Origin: Dipylidium caninum
Taxonomy: Eukaryota; Platyhelminthes; Cestoda; Cyclophyllidea; Dipylidiidae
Length of the DNA: 64,000 nt
NCBI GenBank assembly: GCA_017562135.1
Contig: QEYB01000050.1
Span: forward strand, 62,001 to 126,000
Reading direction: 5' to 3'
Shown: positions 47,742 through 61,700 of the stretch, in pieces
Numbering within the stretch: the first letter of the stretch is position 1
Layout of the letters: every line of letters begins with the position of its first letter
Notes under the pieces: generated by a model
Told to the model about the DNA's origin: nothing
The model's input: the letters and a program-made list of their open reading frames with translations, nothing else
Databases searched by the model: none
Made by a program: the position numbers and the translations under genes

Positions 47742-49922
47742 TAATCATGGTGAATTCGTGTACATAGCTTTTTCGGAATTTGTCAACAAGAGGTGCGACT
47801 TAGCCCTGAGTTCCCTCAATGGCAGATTACAAAACGTCTTAAAATAGAAGCATAGAATTTTGTTACCAGTATTTTATGATGTACCTGTGCAGAACTAAAA
47901 GATTTTGTGCCTACCGTTTTCTACTACTTTAATGTACGTTTTATTGACGATACTGTGAAGGAAATGGCGCATATTAGTTTTGATTTATTTATTCTCTCAT
48001 CGAATCTGTTTGTAATCTGTGGTGTTACTCTAAGTGGACCAATTTTTTGAACTATTTCAAGTCAAGTCTGCGAGAATTCTTTGTGAGAGGGCTTTATTGG
48101 GCGGTCGTTACCACAAACGGCCGGTTTTATTTGAAAGCCATTTTGTATTTAAATGATAGTTGCTAATTGAGCACGCAAGAAAGTGGGTCATTAACGTCAA
48201 ATAGTCCTAGTCCGGGCGAGGTTTTGGCCGTTACAATTACTGGTTGGGTAACGGGATTAGCGTGGCATCCGTCATTGCAAGACCGAAGAGAGAGAAACCA
48301 GACTTTTCGAAAAAGTGTTTGGGTGAAATGCGTCTTTATATTTTCAAACGACTTTTCTCTGTTGTACCGTACTTGTTTATATCCGCAACAAATGATCTGT
48401 TTTCGGTGCCCGCGGAGGGCAATCAGCCTCTTTGAACGACGACGACGTGTTGCAGTACATCAGTCAGGTAGCCGTGGTAGAAGTGGAGTAGAGGTACCGG
48501 AATTTTAACTTGCAGGAAAACCCATTTCGAAGATCTAGGTGGTAAACAAACCACCACCAGTCCATATATTTTGCAGTGTCGATTTTGCGTTGCGGATTTT
48601 CCTCCACCCATTTCGCTTTAAATTACTTGAAATATGTGTAACCAGGGGTCAGTCAGGCGGATCTGAGTCTGATGATTCGGTTATCCTTTCACGTTTTCTC
48701 AGAAGTATGAAAGTTAAAGAATCCACAAAGAAGTTATTCTAGACGTATCGAGGCATTTTTTTGGTCTGGCTTCAAAAATATGTTTCTAATTAACTTACAC
48801 AAGCACTGCAAGTGTGACCGCATTCGGGCCTCACCTCCTCAACCTTTCCGCCGGAAATTTAGGAGCAGTGGCAAGATCTAACACTTATAAGTCTGCCTCC
48901 ATGGAATGACTACGCCTGCCGGGGCGATTTGTCGTGACAACTAGGTAATTGGGAGGTCTGGGTCAAAGTAATCACAAAATGTTTACAATAAGCAATGAAC
49001 TCCATTTGATCATTTCTTAGATGATCTTGAATATTTCATAAGGCATTATCAGAAGTTACTTTTCTTGGTTGAAAGAACATTTTTGGAGGTGAGACAAACA
49101 GGATCCTCTACGTGGTGGGTTGGAATGTTTGCTCGCCTGAAACGCATATAACCAATGTTTTACCATATTTACGTCTGTTTCCCAACAAGAGAAGTAAGTT
49201 AATAGTGTAAAGTCTATATATTTGAAAAGAAATATGCTATAATCAGTAAGATAGACTAGAGGGGAGAAAGGAGGGACGGTTTTAAACCGAGTGGGAAGGA
49301 AGCACTAGGTAGGAAGGTAGGTGGACCCTTGTAGAAGCGCATATGTGGTTTCAGACATTAGGTTTTTTTCTAAAAAGAAAAATAAGCCATCTAAGGGTTA
49401 ATTTCTTAACAAATTTAACGTTACGTAAGTGGAATGTCGGATCCTAGGCCAGATTTATAGTTGAAGTAACAAAAATCGGTTCAATTTAAACCGAGCAAAT
49501 GTGATGCGCATCGCACCTTACCTCCCTATGGCCTTAATTTTGACTCTTGCGCATAAATGACCCTTTTGCGGAGAGAAGGGAAACTACAAAGATCTATTTT
49601 GTTTGCCCCACCATAAAACCGACATGGTAAGGCCATTTTCGGCCTGAAATAGTCATAAAAGTAAAAGCTTCTAGAGGCAGATCGCTGGATTTCACATTCG
49701 TGAAATATCACCTTATCGAGTTTTTCAGTGAGCCGCCTCGGGCCATATTTTTGTCCATTAAGTTGAAACTACGACAACATTAGCTCAGAATGTTAAGTCT
49801 TTTCCTAATTAGTTTGTTGCACGTAAAAAGGCGAGGAGCGACATTTCGGTCATGGTGTTTAAATGCTACTTCCACCAAGAAGTAAAGGATTTCTTGATTG
49901 CAAAAACAGAATCTTATCTTAC
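47742..49922. other. Spacer with a possible small unrecognised gene
   Basis: Lies between MRPS16 (plus strand) and the 3' end of the multi-Ig gene (minus strand), which converge here. Two exon-like plus-strand segments (48427-48467 and 48653-48742) are listed separately. I see no further exons of the multi-Ig gene on the minus strand. Confidence 0.4.
48427..48742 (+). CDS. Possible 3' end of an unrecognised gene (two exons)
   Basis: Segment 48427-48467 follows a CAATCAG acceptor and encodes SLNDDDVLQYISQ up to a GTAGCC donor. Segment 48653-48742 follows GGGGTCAG and encodes SGGSESDDSVILSRFLRSMK, then VKESTKKLF and a stop. The two join in phase zero. The acidic-serine then basic tail looks protein-like, but I do not recognise it and could not connect upstream exons; the open frame near 48167-48330 is a candidate that does not join cleanly. 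Confidence 0.3.
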
Positions 49923-52769
49923 ATAGACTGCCTCAATATAATCCGGCTTGACGGTGACGGCGATTGTTGTTGTCGCCTGTCCGTGCTCGTTGGTTCTTGT
50001 GCATGTGTACGTACCTGAATGGGACTCCAGTAGCTGGCCACGAGGGATGCTAAAAGCAAGAAAGTGGTCCTCTAAACTCATTCTATCTTTGTTAGCATTG
50101 TTTTCCCCACACGGTCATCTGGGAAGGGTTTTAAGCAGAAAGGTTGGACGCAGATCTACCCATTTTAATACTGACAGGACAAGAAAGAGGCTCATCACGA
50201 TGATAAATACAGTCTAATGAGTGGACTAGGAAGAGTGAGGTTGAGGGTAGGAAAGTTATTCATAAACTTCATTTTAAATCTCTCAAGTGAAAGTTTGACC
50301 CACATGAAGACGTTGGTTCTCTCGTGCTGGGAGTAACTGCCGAGAGAGAAGGGATCTTTGCCTTCAGGTGGCGCCTCGCCACTGGGCTTGAAAGACCATT
50401 CGACTTCAACCTCCGGAGAGGCAGATCGGTCCGTACACTGCAGCATCAACTCATCATTCACCGTAAATGTCTGCTGATCTTTGGTTGATAATGCAGGACC
50501 AGCTGAAATAGAAGTGAGTGGCAAATGGGCTCATTTTTGTTCTTTCAAAGAGGTTTTTAGTCCATAAACGTCATGGTAAAGACTTTGAATGTTGACGACA
50601 ACATACCAATACGACGCAGCTCAAGGACACGGGTCTTGATAGCGTGGTAGTCATAGTCCTGCAGGTTATGACTGACACGACAGCGATAATGACCCTCATC
50701 TTGGTATTCTGTTGAATCGGCAACGAAGAAGAGATTGTCGGAAGGTGGCATTATTATTTCCCAGTCATCGAACTCTGCGTCATACTAAAAACACAACTTG
50801 AATGTTAGGGCTTTTCCCTTAATGAAGTCATCGATGAAAGAGTTTGCTGACCTTTTCCCACACGGATTGAATTTCACCGCCAGAGAAATCGGGCTTACAT
50901 GACACGAGATAATCACTACCGGCGTCATAAATGTCTCGGGCAGGTTCGCTTGTCAACTCTTGGTAGTCCGGTTTTTCGCGTACAATTCGAATGGATTTCA
51001 ACTCGGGGGTTCCTAGAAAACACAACACATTTCATTTGCTTGTTGCCAGGTTCTTATTCAAGTGAGTTTCGGCACTGGTATTCCGTGTTACTTCCATTTA
51101 GCTGGCATTATGACTGTCATTTTATTGAAAGTTCGGTATTTCCGAATCTGACTGCACCGCATTAAAACCATGTTGATCGCATTAACAACTCACGGTGGAC
51201 GTTGACAGCAAAACCTCTTGACACAACGAAGTAGGTTTCGTTATACTGAGCGACGCAACGAAGCTGGTAGGAGATAGAAAGTTGGCCAGTTCCAGAAATA
51301 AGTAGTCCGTCTAGGACAAGATCTTTGTCGTCCACTCCGTCAACTTTAGCGGCCAGCTCGCCGGACTTGATGTTCTCATCCCAGCCCCCTTCCGGACGTT
51401 TGATTTCCCATTTGTAGGCCAGTGGGTCTACTTGACTACCATCTAGTTCGTCTATACAAAGTAAATGTTAAGTAGGATTATTAGTGAGACCCTTTTATGC
51501 GACGGCATTGCAGTAACTGCGACGTGGAGAGTTCCTGGCCCGAAAAAGAACGGTCTCTTCTTACCTTCAACGTAGCACGATAGCGTAGCTTTGGAGTTCT
51601 CGAGAGCATACACCCCTGTGCGTGAGTTTTCGTCAAACACTTGCACTCGAATACGTTCCTTCACACCTGAAAACAGTAGAAAGTTTTCTTTTCAAATCTA
51701 TTTTCTCAATGAATTTCTGGCCTCCTCCCTGAGTAAACATTCAGAGGCTTTCATTTTCCACCACTGCTGACAAAAAATACATTGTCTCGTCTAATATTGT
51801 CCAAATCCTTGTTATCCATCCCGATCCGTTAGAGGGAACACTTGTCGGCTCTTCGTTCCATGACTTCGAAGTGGGCACTGGGCTAACAATTTACCTCTTG
51901 TCAGATGAATGCGGTTGTTGAAATCGCGGAATTTGACTACAACTGCGTCGGTGATCTACACCCAGGCTACTAGACAGCTTAAGATGACATCTCGCTTATA
52001 AACCTTATCAATAGATTTGGATAAAACCTCCTCTTTGACGCCTAAGTTGATGACGTCGTTGAAGGGGTTATTCTATCAGCTGTACCCCTTCTAATCTAAA
52101 CATGTGACATTGAATTAATGTGGCAGTTAGGAGGGAAGGTGAAGGAAGCGGACGGAAGACTTACGGTTAATGAAAACTGTCCGGTTAGCGAGGGTTTTAT
52201 CGCCATCCAAAGCATGGCATTGAAACTCGGCGAGGTCGTCTCGGAAGTCGTAGTGATCTGAGGAGATGCGAATGGTGTCCTCGTCAACTTCACTGATGAG
52301 TAGAGTCTCCAGTTCGCCGGGATCCACGCGGTACAGTTCGGCCGGAATTGGCACATCGCCCGGGATCTCCGGACGTCGGTAATACCACGCCAATTGTGGA
52401 ATCGGTCTTCCCGAATCCGACAAACGTCGACTAAAGCCCTCCGGAAACTCGGCCACACAATCCAACTACAATTTTTTGTGCAATCGAAGACATTAAATTA
52501 GTATGTGATAAACTATTCATAGTAAAATATCGAGGGAATTAAACGCCTATTCCCTGTATGTCTCGCACTCCCACTTCCGTGGATTTAGACCACACAAAGC
52601 AGCTCTGGGTGTGGCATCAAGGTATGCAGGAAGTAGAGATGGCTAAATAAACACAAATCGAGTCAACTTACCTCAAGTGGGAGATGAGGACGAGCCATTA
52701 AAATGTCGCTCTCCTTGTTAGGGTAAATGATGCTGGAACCTGACTTGATCTTCAACGTGAATCCATAGT
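49923..52769 (-). other. Multi-Ig gene: C-terminal classical Ig domains
   Basis: Exons 52769-52672 and 52465-52165 form a domain with both cysteines in the second exon (LDCVAEF and FQCHALD). 51666-51565 + 51451-51194 follow (LSCYVEG, LRCVAQY), then 51012-50852 + 50784-50607 (LVSCKPDF, then DEGHYRCRVSHN) and 50502-50304 + 50049-49923 (LMLQCTD, then SGTYTCTRTNEHG). The D-x-G-x-Y-x-C pattern is the usual signature of I-set Ig domains. These are closer to textbook Ig domains than the upstream repeats. Confidence 0.75.
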
Positions 52770-55700
52770 CTATAAATGGAGAAGAAATTTCAGGTGGAGG
52801 AGAATCTTGAGAGAAACTGCCACGCCACATGACACTCACCTTTTTCTTCACCCGTGACACCTGGCCCATCAGTTACACTAGGCCTTTCCTCAGTCGGAGA
52901 CTGAAATCTGAACCAGGGCGACTCGTAGTACTGTGGACCCTCAGCACCCTCGCGTTCCACACCGACACGACAGCGACCAGTCACACCTTCCGTCATCGCG
53001 GACGGCTGCAAGACGAAAAATTTGAGACTGCCGTCTGCCTTCTGTTCTGTGCCCTTCGAAATCATCGATGGTGCCACCGGGTAGCCGTTGCGGTCAATGA
53101 ACATCCACGAATAACCGGCCACTTTGGGTTCTGCCCCCGAGGAGTCTAAATAAAATGGGCGATCAATTGAGTACTAAGCGATGGCCTAATCAGGAGGATG
53201 GAAAGTGCTATTCCAGACGTAAAAATGGCCAGAAACTCATATGTCACTAGTTATAAAGGTACTTGAAGCTACACGGTTTGATAAAAATGAGTAAATCGTA
53301 GTTTTCTCTTGCCAAATATCGAAGAAAAGCAAAAGATCATCCATCTGTATACTCTGTGCAGTGCTTTAGACGATGGCTTAAGTGTCAATGAGCAAGCCAT
53401 TACTTTAAGAGTTAAATTTAGCCGATTGTGACGAAAAACTTACCTCTCACTACTGCCCTGATTTCTGCGTTTTCGCCGGCATTCACAACGACGTTACCGT
53501 TTTCATCCAACCCCTCGAGCGTCACGACAACGTCTTTAGCAGTCACTGAAAAAGCGAAAAATTGGGAGTTGAATTTGGTAATGCTGATAAGAGACCGTGC
53601 GACAACCCCCATATGCACATTTAATCTATTTTTAAAGGGAAGAGCAGCGCAAGTACAAATGAATATTGCCTCTAAATTGGTTTCCGGTCTCCTCCCAACC
53701 CCGGGAGATGAAACAAATCCTACGTCCCTTAACCCCGTCGTAACCGAAAGATTCTCATACGTAGACACAAATTCGAATATGTCTGGGGAAAGTGAAACTC
53801 ACAATCCATTGCAGATTCATCTGCCCACGCATCACCCTCGGCAAGGAGCGGTATGGGATCGGACTTGTAGCGTTTGCGTTGAACAATGGCGGCCTCACCT
53901 TCACCCTTCTTTACTTCAACCAGAGCGGTCATTCGAATTAGTGTCCGTTGACCGCCTGTCTGAGGATTAGTCACGGTGAGTTTGCCCGAAGTCCCATCCA
54001 TCTTGATGGACTCGGCCAAGTCTCCACTGTGAGTTGGAAGAGCGTCAGGACTCACCACCTCCCAACCGTAACCCACCATTGCGGGCTCCGTGTCTTTTGT
54101 CAGCACTTCTCCTGTGGCTGTGTCTAAAGGGAAGACACTCCTTATCTGCAGGCATTCCCCATACTTAGTGGCCAAATTGGGAAAACTCTCCCAAGTCCTG
54201 TAATTTTACTTGAAAGCCCTCCAATTATTAAGCTTTCAGAAGGTCAGTCCGTGAGATAGCAAGAACAGGTGAAGGTTGGAACTCATGTGGAATAGCTGCC
54301 AGCATAAGGACGAATGTAGTGGTCTAGAAACTACGAAACGAGCCTATTTATTTAGTCAGCGGTTGTCTGTAAGTGAGAGAGATGGATTGTAACATGCACT
54401 CGATACTTTTATTTGTAATTATTAGAGGTGCTTTTCCCACTAATTTCATCAATGCTTTCGTGTTTATATCCCATTTTCGTTTCATTTTTCGACGAGACCA
54501 GACGTAAACAGAACACGATTTACAGCTCCTTTTCTTATACTAGTCAACATTGAGTCAACAAGCTTCAAGAAAAGTTAATGTGCCATTCGGAAGTGGAACC
54601 ACTAACAATAAAAAGTGCTCGATGTTTTGGTTCCAAGACAATTCGTTCTGGAAATCTGATTTGGAGCGTCAAGGAGCCTCGGCACACAACTATTCGTGAA
54701 ATTGGGTCCCAACTAAATTGCAGCTAACCAAACGTCTACGGCTGTGTTGAAATATCTGTGCACAGTAAATACAGGAGGAAAACTTTGGACTCGTGTGTGC
54801 CTGCAGCACGAATGCATGTTCAAGCGACCGCAAGAACAAGTGCGCATCTTCGTTGTTTCCTTCGCAATACACGATTGCCACCGCTTATTGCACCAAATCA
54901 TCACTTGTGATGATCGGGGAGGATCAAGCAAATGGGGAGATGAAAAATACTCCTCCCGAGACACACACCTAAGCCGAAATTTCATCGAAAAGGAATTAAG
55001 GTCGGCAAATGGTGGAATACCCAAGCAGTGGCCACCCTTTCCTTTCTCTAAAACAACCAGGCGGAGCATAACAGCGGCGGAGTCCCATTGTCGAGCATGA
55101 AATTGGTGTCAAGTATGGGAGGAAACTCATACAAGAACAAACAATCGTCAGTGCTCAATTGCCATAGTGCAGTGCTGCTGCAGGATGAAAGCGCATGACA
55201 AACATGAGGAAGCTCCACTTACTGTTAGCACATTAAAAAAACTTCCTCTACGATATGACATTTCCATCACATCCTCCGTTTTCACTTAGTATTTCACCGG
55301 CCGACTGATTATTGCCTTTTCATAATTACGATTTGTTTTTAAGGGGAAAATTCAACACCCGAAAAATGGGCATCACAAAAAAAACAATAAATCGAACATA
55401 AACTCTAAAGAAACTTTTTTTATGAAGGCATATATGACTTGCCCAATTGTTGGGGGAAAGTCGTAGACACAAATGCATTCTAATCCGATTAAATATATTA
55501 AATAATGTAAAAAACTGAGTTTTTTGTTCTTTGTCCACATTCAACGCTCGTTTCATAGTTTGCGACATAATGAATGGCGTATTATTTAACTTACCAGTGG
55601 CGACAACAGTTATTGCGCCTTCATCATTGGCGGGAACAACGAATTGGCCTTTGTCATTTAGTCCGGTAATTTTCAGCGAAACGTCTTTATCAGAGGCTGA

Positions 55701-58700
55701 AATGAGGGAGAATATGAGGTAGCATTCATCAACCATTTTTCTTGGAGGAGATAGAAATTGCGACGAAGGGATATGAACACGCGCCAGAGGCCTCAAAGCA
55801 GTGGGGAATCTACCTTCATCGAAGGGAATTTGCTTGGGTCGTTCCACTCCTTCAGGTAGGACAAAGCCGCTATCAGGGAGGAGGAAGAAGAAGGGTGAAG
55901 TGTAGCGCCACTTTCGGCCCTCCTCGGGTTTATCGTATATCGCGACAGCACGACCGCGCACGGATTGTGGGAGGCGGACATCGTAGGCGTTGTATCCGCC
56001 CTCAGGAGTCAGTTCTTCCCCACCAGCCGCGAATTCGGCCAAACTTATTGGTCTGGTTCCACTCACATCTGTCCACTCCCAACCGATCTTCAAGTCCTTC
56101 GCCGGTACCAATTCACCGGTTTTAGCGTCTTTAAGCGTTATACAAGAAGATTAGAAGCGAAAGTGTCAGAGCGTGAGGATTTCAGCGCGCTGTGTTTTTC
56201 ATTACCTGTTACAGTGGCTATCATTTCAATGTCTTCTCCCGGTCCAATGAGGAAGTCTTCATCCCCCCCGACATTGGTAGCACTAACCGTGATTTCTGTA
56301 ATATTAAGTAGTTATCGCGTCACTTTTGTTTAAAATACCACACAACAATTGTATTTTACAGAAGCTTACCAGGTTTATCAGAAATCCCAGGTGCTCCGGC
56401 GCCCTCTCCATTGGGGTGAATAATGAATGTGTCGGAACGATAACGTTGCAATCCGGCCAAGCCAACTGGTCTTTTCACTCCAGCAATGCACCAGCCATAA
56501 ATGGGTTCTGAGGCCCCATTTTCGTCGACAGTATACGTAATCTTCTTCAGGGTCAAAGTGTTTCCTTCGATTCTAAGTGATTCCACGTGTTGTGGAAGCA
56601 GCTCTTGACCTTCCGCATTTACCAATCGCCAGCCGTAGAATACCGACTTCTCCGGAAGGGGAATCTTCGATTTTGAGTCTGCCAGATTGTGGAAAGTGCG
56701 CGTTTAAGTCGGCAAATACTCGATCAACCCTGTCCGATTTATGAACTCACTCATGGCAGTGCATGTTAGCGTTGCGTCGTCACCGCTGCGCACGATCTTG
56801 CCTCCATCAGGATTCAAATCCGAGACCACTACAGTGACAGCGCCGTCTTTCTCTAGAAATGCAGAAAGGACATAATCACACACACACACATCATGTTGGC
56901 ATCTGATCTCCAGTCGAATTACGTACCGTAGCGATCAGGGATATCGGCGACGGTGACAATGCTGGACGGGACCCTCTTGCCACCGATTGAGATGGGGAAG
57001 TAGGCAGAGCGGTAGTGCTGACCATCCAAACTAACAGTACAACGACCATGAAGAGACTTCCCAACGGTTGAGATGAGTCCCTCCAAACGCAGTCGACTGG
57101 CCGCGCCGGCCGCTGGTGCGTCAACGTCCTGAGTTGTCTGGGTCATGGTCACCTGGCCGGAAGCCACTTGGCTGAAGCTCAACTAAATGCCGAATAAGTG
57201 CAGCGGTAAGACGAGACAGGGGACATTCCCCACTACAATTAGTTGGCGACCCTTTTTTTAGGTAGCACCAATATAGTTTACCTCCTCTCCAGTGTTCTTG
57301 TCGCGTAGCTCCCAACCGAAGCGTGGCGAAATCCGGTCACTTGGGCTGCCTACCTTCAATTGTTGTTGTGTCTTCGTGTCTAAGATTAAATGAATAAGAA
57401 TGTGACCTTAACCAGGTATACTCGTCTATGCAAAGTAAGAAGGGATTGTGTGAGGACCAGAATTGTCCAAGCGAAACGACGCGGTATGATGATCTCTGCT
57501 AGTTCCTCCTCAATAAAATAAAAATGAAATATCGGACATTGTAGACCAGCTCAGTCTGGAAAAGATTAACTCACCGTGAGCCACACAGGTCAGAGTCGCG
57601 TCAGCGCCTACATTGCCCTCGAATTCTCCGTCCCGGTTGAGCTCGTGAATTTTCACAACAACCGCGTCCTTTGGCTCTACAACCGAAACCACGTGTATTT
57701 CGTTAATTGTTTTATGCAATGCATCGGTTTGCCTCTTCAAATAAACGGTTAAAAGGGTTTAATAGATGAATGTTAGGTTGTGAGCACGATCGTACCCGCT
57801 CCAGGAAGCCACGTGTCAGGAAGACCCGTCTCCTTTTCCTCATCAGGCTCCTCAAACTCATCTGGATCAATCACTGGTTTCGGGAGTATGTGGATGGGAA
57901 AAACGTCAGACGTCACCACTGGCATTTCGGGTGCCTCGCGATCTTCAGCGGCGACAATACACTGGCCACGCAGGCCCCCAGAGTACTTGCCAGTCTTACG
58001 AAGCCCAGTTAATATCAGCTTGGATCCAAGAATTTCTATACTGTCAGCCAGACGGGATAACTCGAATGGCTGGTTGTCTGGACCGGTGGCCAAAATCCAA
58101 CCCACCGAAATGCCTCCATCAATGGGAGCGCCCATCCACTTGTCTGAAGCAAGCCAAAACAATGCGTCGTTATGAGGTGGATATTCGGTAAAGTTAATTC
58201 TTCTTCAACTTTTTAAGCATACCAATCACAACGCAGTCCAGTGTTCTGTTGCTTCCCTCGACATCCGTAAGAGTTCCTGAAGGTGAGATTCCGTGTACCT
58301 CAACCTTTAAGTTTGATATATCTGCAATGGAAAACAAAATTTCCTCAAATAGACACTTTTTCTAACCTTTTACCCTTCGCTCAAATCGTTGTCCGTGCGA
58401 GAACTTACCGACTTTTTGAGCCGGTGGCACGGTTACACCGTCTTTCGGAGAGACTTGAAATTTGACAACTGGTGACGCATAGAATGGCGCCTTTTTCTTT
58501 TCCCCTTCCTTTGAGACGTCTTTCGATGGCAGACTGGCAAGGCAACGAACCCTCGCAAAGTTGCTTGATTCCTTTAACTTAACAAGTTGTAGCTCTCCAT
58601 CCACAGCGCGCACCCGTTCGGCCAGTCTGTTTGTGGCCAGTGGCAGGTCATCCACTGTTCGAATGTCCCAAGTAAACTGTGCACTTCTCATGGGTAGCCC

Positions 58701-61700
58701 AGTTGACATGTCTAAAACCCCGAGGAGGTAGGATTTGATATGGCATAAAACTTCAGACCGGATTACTGTTGAGTTAATGGCCAAATAGGCAAAAACTCAC
58801 TGATGGCAGAGCACTTGAGTGTCCTGTTATCTCCGACCTGTGCCACCACCACATTATCTTTGTCGGTGCCCTGTACACGAATTGAAACTTCGGGATCTGT
58901 ATGGGAAAAAGCCACCGCAATTAGTGAACTGTTGCTGAAAACCATCAGTTAAACTCGAGACACATTCACGTCTTAGAATGATGCTGACAAATGCGTGTAA
59001 AATTATCCTTGGATATGCGGCCTTAATAAAATCCTCCCTCTAGCCTTACTTCTGGGTAGAACGAAGTGTTTCCCATTGTTTCTGCTTGTCAAAATTCGGC
59101 CAGAGTCCCTCACCTGTAATAATGTACCCATCAAGACTCGTGGGCTCATAAGCGTCGCCTGAGGTGAAGAAGGGAGAGGAATAGACTCTGGACACTGGGG
59201 CCCCTCCATCTTCGGGTTGTTGGGTGGTAGTGACAGTACAACGCGCCCGTGTCCACTTAGTCAAGCCACTGAGCCCGTAGAGCTGAAGCATACTGACTTG
59301 CGAGTTGTTGGGGTCGACGGTTTGTGTTACCTTTGCAGCAACATCTCCCGCAACAGTGTCCAGTGGTCTCAGTTGACCGTTGATCTCGAATTCCCATCCG
59401 TATTGGGCATCTTCAGGCGAAATAGCTCTCCCGTCTGCGTGTCTACGGAATATATATAAATGAGGTAAATCTTCCGAATTTCGAAAGAATTTCGAGTTGA
59501 TTTAAAATTAAATAGCTCTGTCAACGCTTTTAAAACGTGAGCGGAAAAGTTGTGATCGGATTTGTGCTTTTTAGTGGGCACCGAGACTATTCAAGTAGGC
59601 CTGAAAAGTAGTCTTTTTGGTAAATTCACGTGCAGAAAAGACAATGTAACCATCCATGAGGTTAATAAATCAAGTAGGCCTATCAATTTAAATTCTACTT
59701 GTTGAATGTCATAGAATTACTTACTTGTAGCGGAACAGTAGAATGTGCTATCGCCGCCTTGCTTCCCTGTGAATTCGTTGTCAGCGATGTCTCCGGACAC
59801 AGTAACGGCTACTTTTTCCTCTTCTAAGAAATAAAAGCATTTGGTAAACTCGGAGGCGATTATCGAGGCGTCGAAGCGCTTATGAATGTGACGATCAGGT
59901 CTGTTGTCCTTTCATAGTGCATCTACATTTCTCAATGTGACACTTACATCCCCACACCGTATGCCTTGGCTCTTCTGGGCCAATTTTGGGATTTTTTTTT
60001 GTATCCAAACTACTGGCTAGTGAGCGCTCAATTGTCAAAATAGTATCACCCGACAGAAACTTTCGTATACACTAAGTAAGTCGATTTGATCACCAAGTGG
60101 ATTCCATAGGGGAAGGAGGCTGTTTCTCTGTCAGGACTCAGTGGCAGAGAACCAAAGTAACGCCAACAAAATAGTCCATACTAAAAAAAATTACAACATA
60201 GGGACACTTGTCTTCGTAATCGGTGGACGATAAGAAGTTCATATCCGTAGACCACTGCGTAAAGCAAGGAGTTTCTAAGTGCTTAAACACTAAAAAGGGT
60301 TGAGTATTTCAAATACTAAGTTCTACAGGTAGAGAGACGCCAAGGTGTCATCGTACCCTTTATTTCAACGAGATCTCGTCGTTTAACTTTTATCTCGAAA
60401 GGCACTGAGGAGTAGAGCCGCCTCCTTCTATTGCTGAAAATGATGCACTGGCCATGTGTAGTGATACTTTCTGGGGTTGGTCTGAGATGGGTTAGGGTGA
60501 TCTGAGGCCCGATCTTCTCCACAGACATTGCCAGACGATCTGCAGGCACCGCACGACCGAGAGAGTCGATAAATCTCCACGACTGCACTCCCTCCACATC
60601 ATCCACATTGGCTTCGATGTCTACAGTGAAGAGGAAAACATACGTACTGCCGAATTAAATTATTCAACGAGATATCTGCTGATGTTTAAAAAATCCTCAA
60701 ACACTTTTACTTTGTAGCGAGTTAAATGGGTGAGGTCACGGGAGGGGAATCGTCGACAAGAGCCTCACCTTTAGCCCTGCACTTGAGCGTCACCACGTCA
60801 CCGGGTTCGGCGATGAGATTTCCATTCTCGTCAAGACCGTCCACATCGACGATGACAAATTCCCCTTGCACTGAAAAATAATGAAGGCCGGCTTATAACC
60901 TGTCCTAATGTTTGAATTCTCGGCACAATTGTGGCCTTTACGTGGCTGAGGAATGCAAGTGAGCTTTAACTCTTCCTCTAGTCCGCCCATCATTTGAACG
61001 TGAGGCAGTGTGGACTTTTAAGCTTTGGAGCTAATTCTTCAATGTGCATTCAGGTTGAGATATATGGAAACCGTCTTCCAACTATTTTAACCTCAGGCTC
61101 CACAATAATCGAGTGACTTACAATCTTCAGGTACTTTCGGCAAAACAGGCTCCTCAGTATCACGAATGACCACGTGGAAGTACTTCGATGGGAAGCGAAG
61201 CTCCTCCTCCTCTCCGTCCTCCTTAAGTACTTTCACCTTTGCCAGACAGCGTCCACCGACAGCATGATAGCCCTGGCGGTCTTTGTAGGCTCGTAGTCCC
61301 CTCATTTGCAGAGTTCCGTCAGTTTTGGTTATGACTTCTTTGGCAAGAACGCTGGGCGAAAGGAACTCAGCATGTTCGTCAACGAACTGCCAAGAGTAGC
61401 CGAGCACCTCAGCATTCGGGACTTGGGCTGTAGGAGAATCGCCTTTCACTTACTGACTTTCGATGTTGTTGGAAAGTAGGCGCCGCTTAAAAACCCTCAC
61501 CTCACCAAAGACAATGACTTGACGTGTTATTCAAAAAGGCTATAATCTATTAAGATGATGTTTGTTGACTTTATACGTTAAGGCCTTGGCATGAAGATAT
61601 TAAAGAAAAGTTACATGACATACGTTCAGCATGACACATCAAGGATGCATCCTGTCCCACCATCCCGTTGAAGTTTCCAAGGCTATTCAGCTCCGTTACC

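Noticed and set aside
54690..55069. Open minus-strand frames of about 118 codons shared by both mariner copies
   Set aside because: They are antisense to the transposase and have no splice signals matching the multi-Ig gene.
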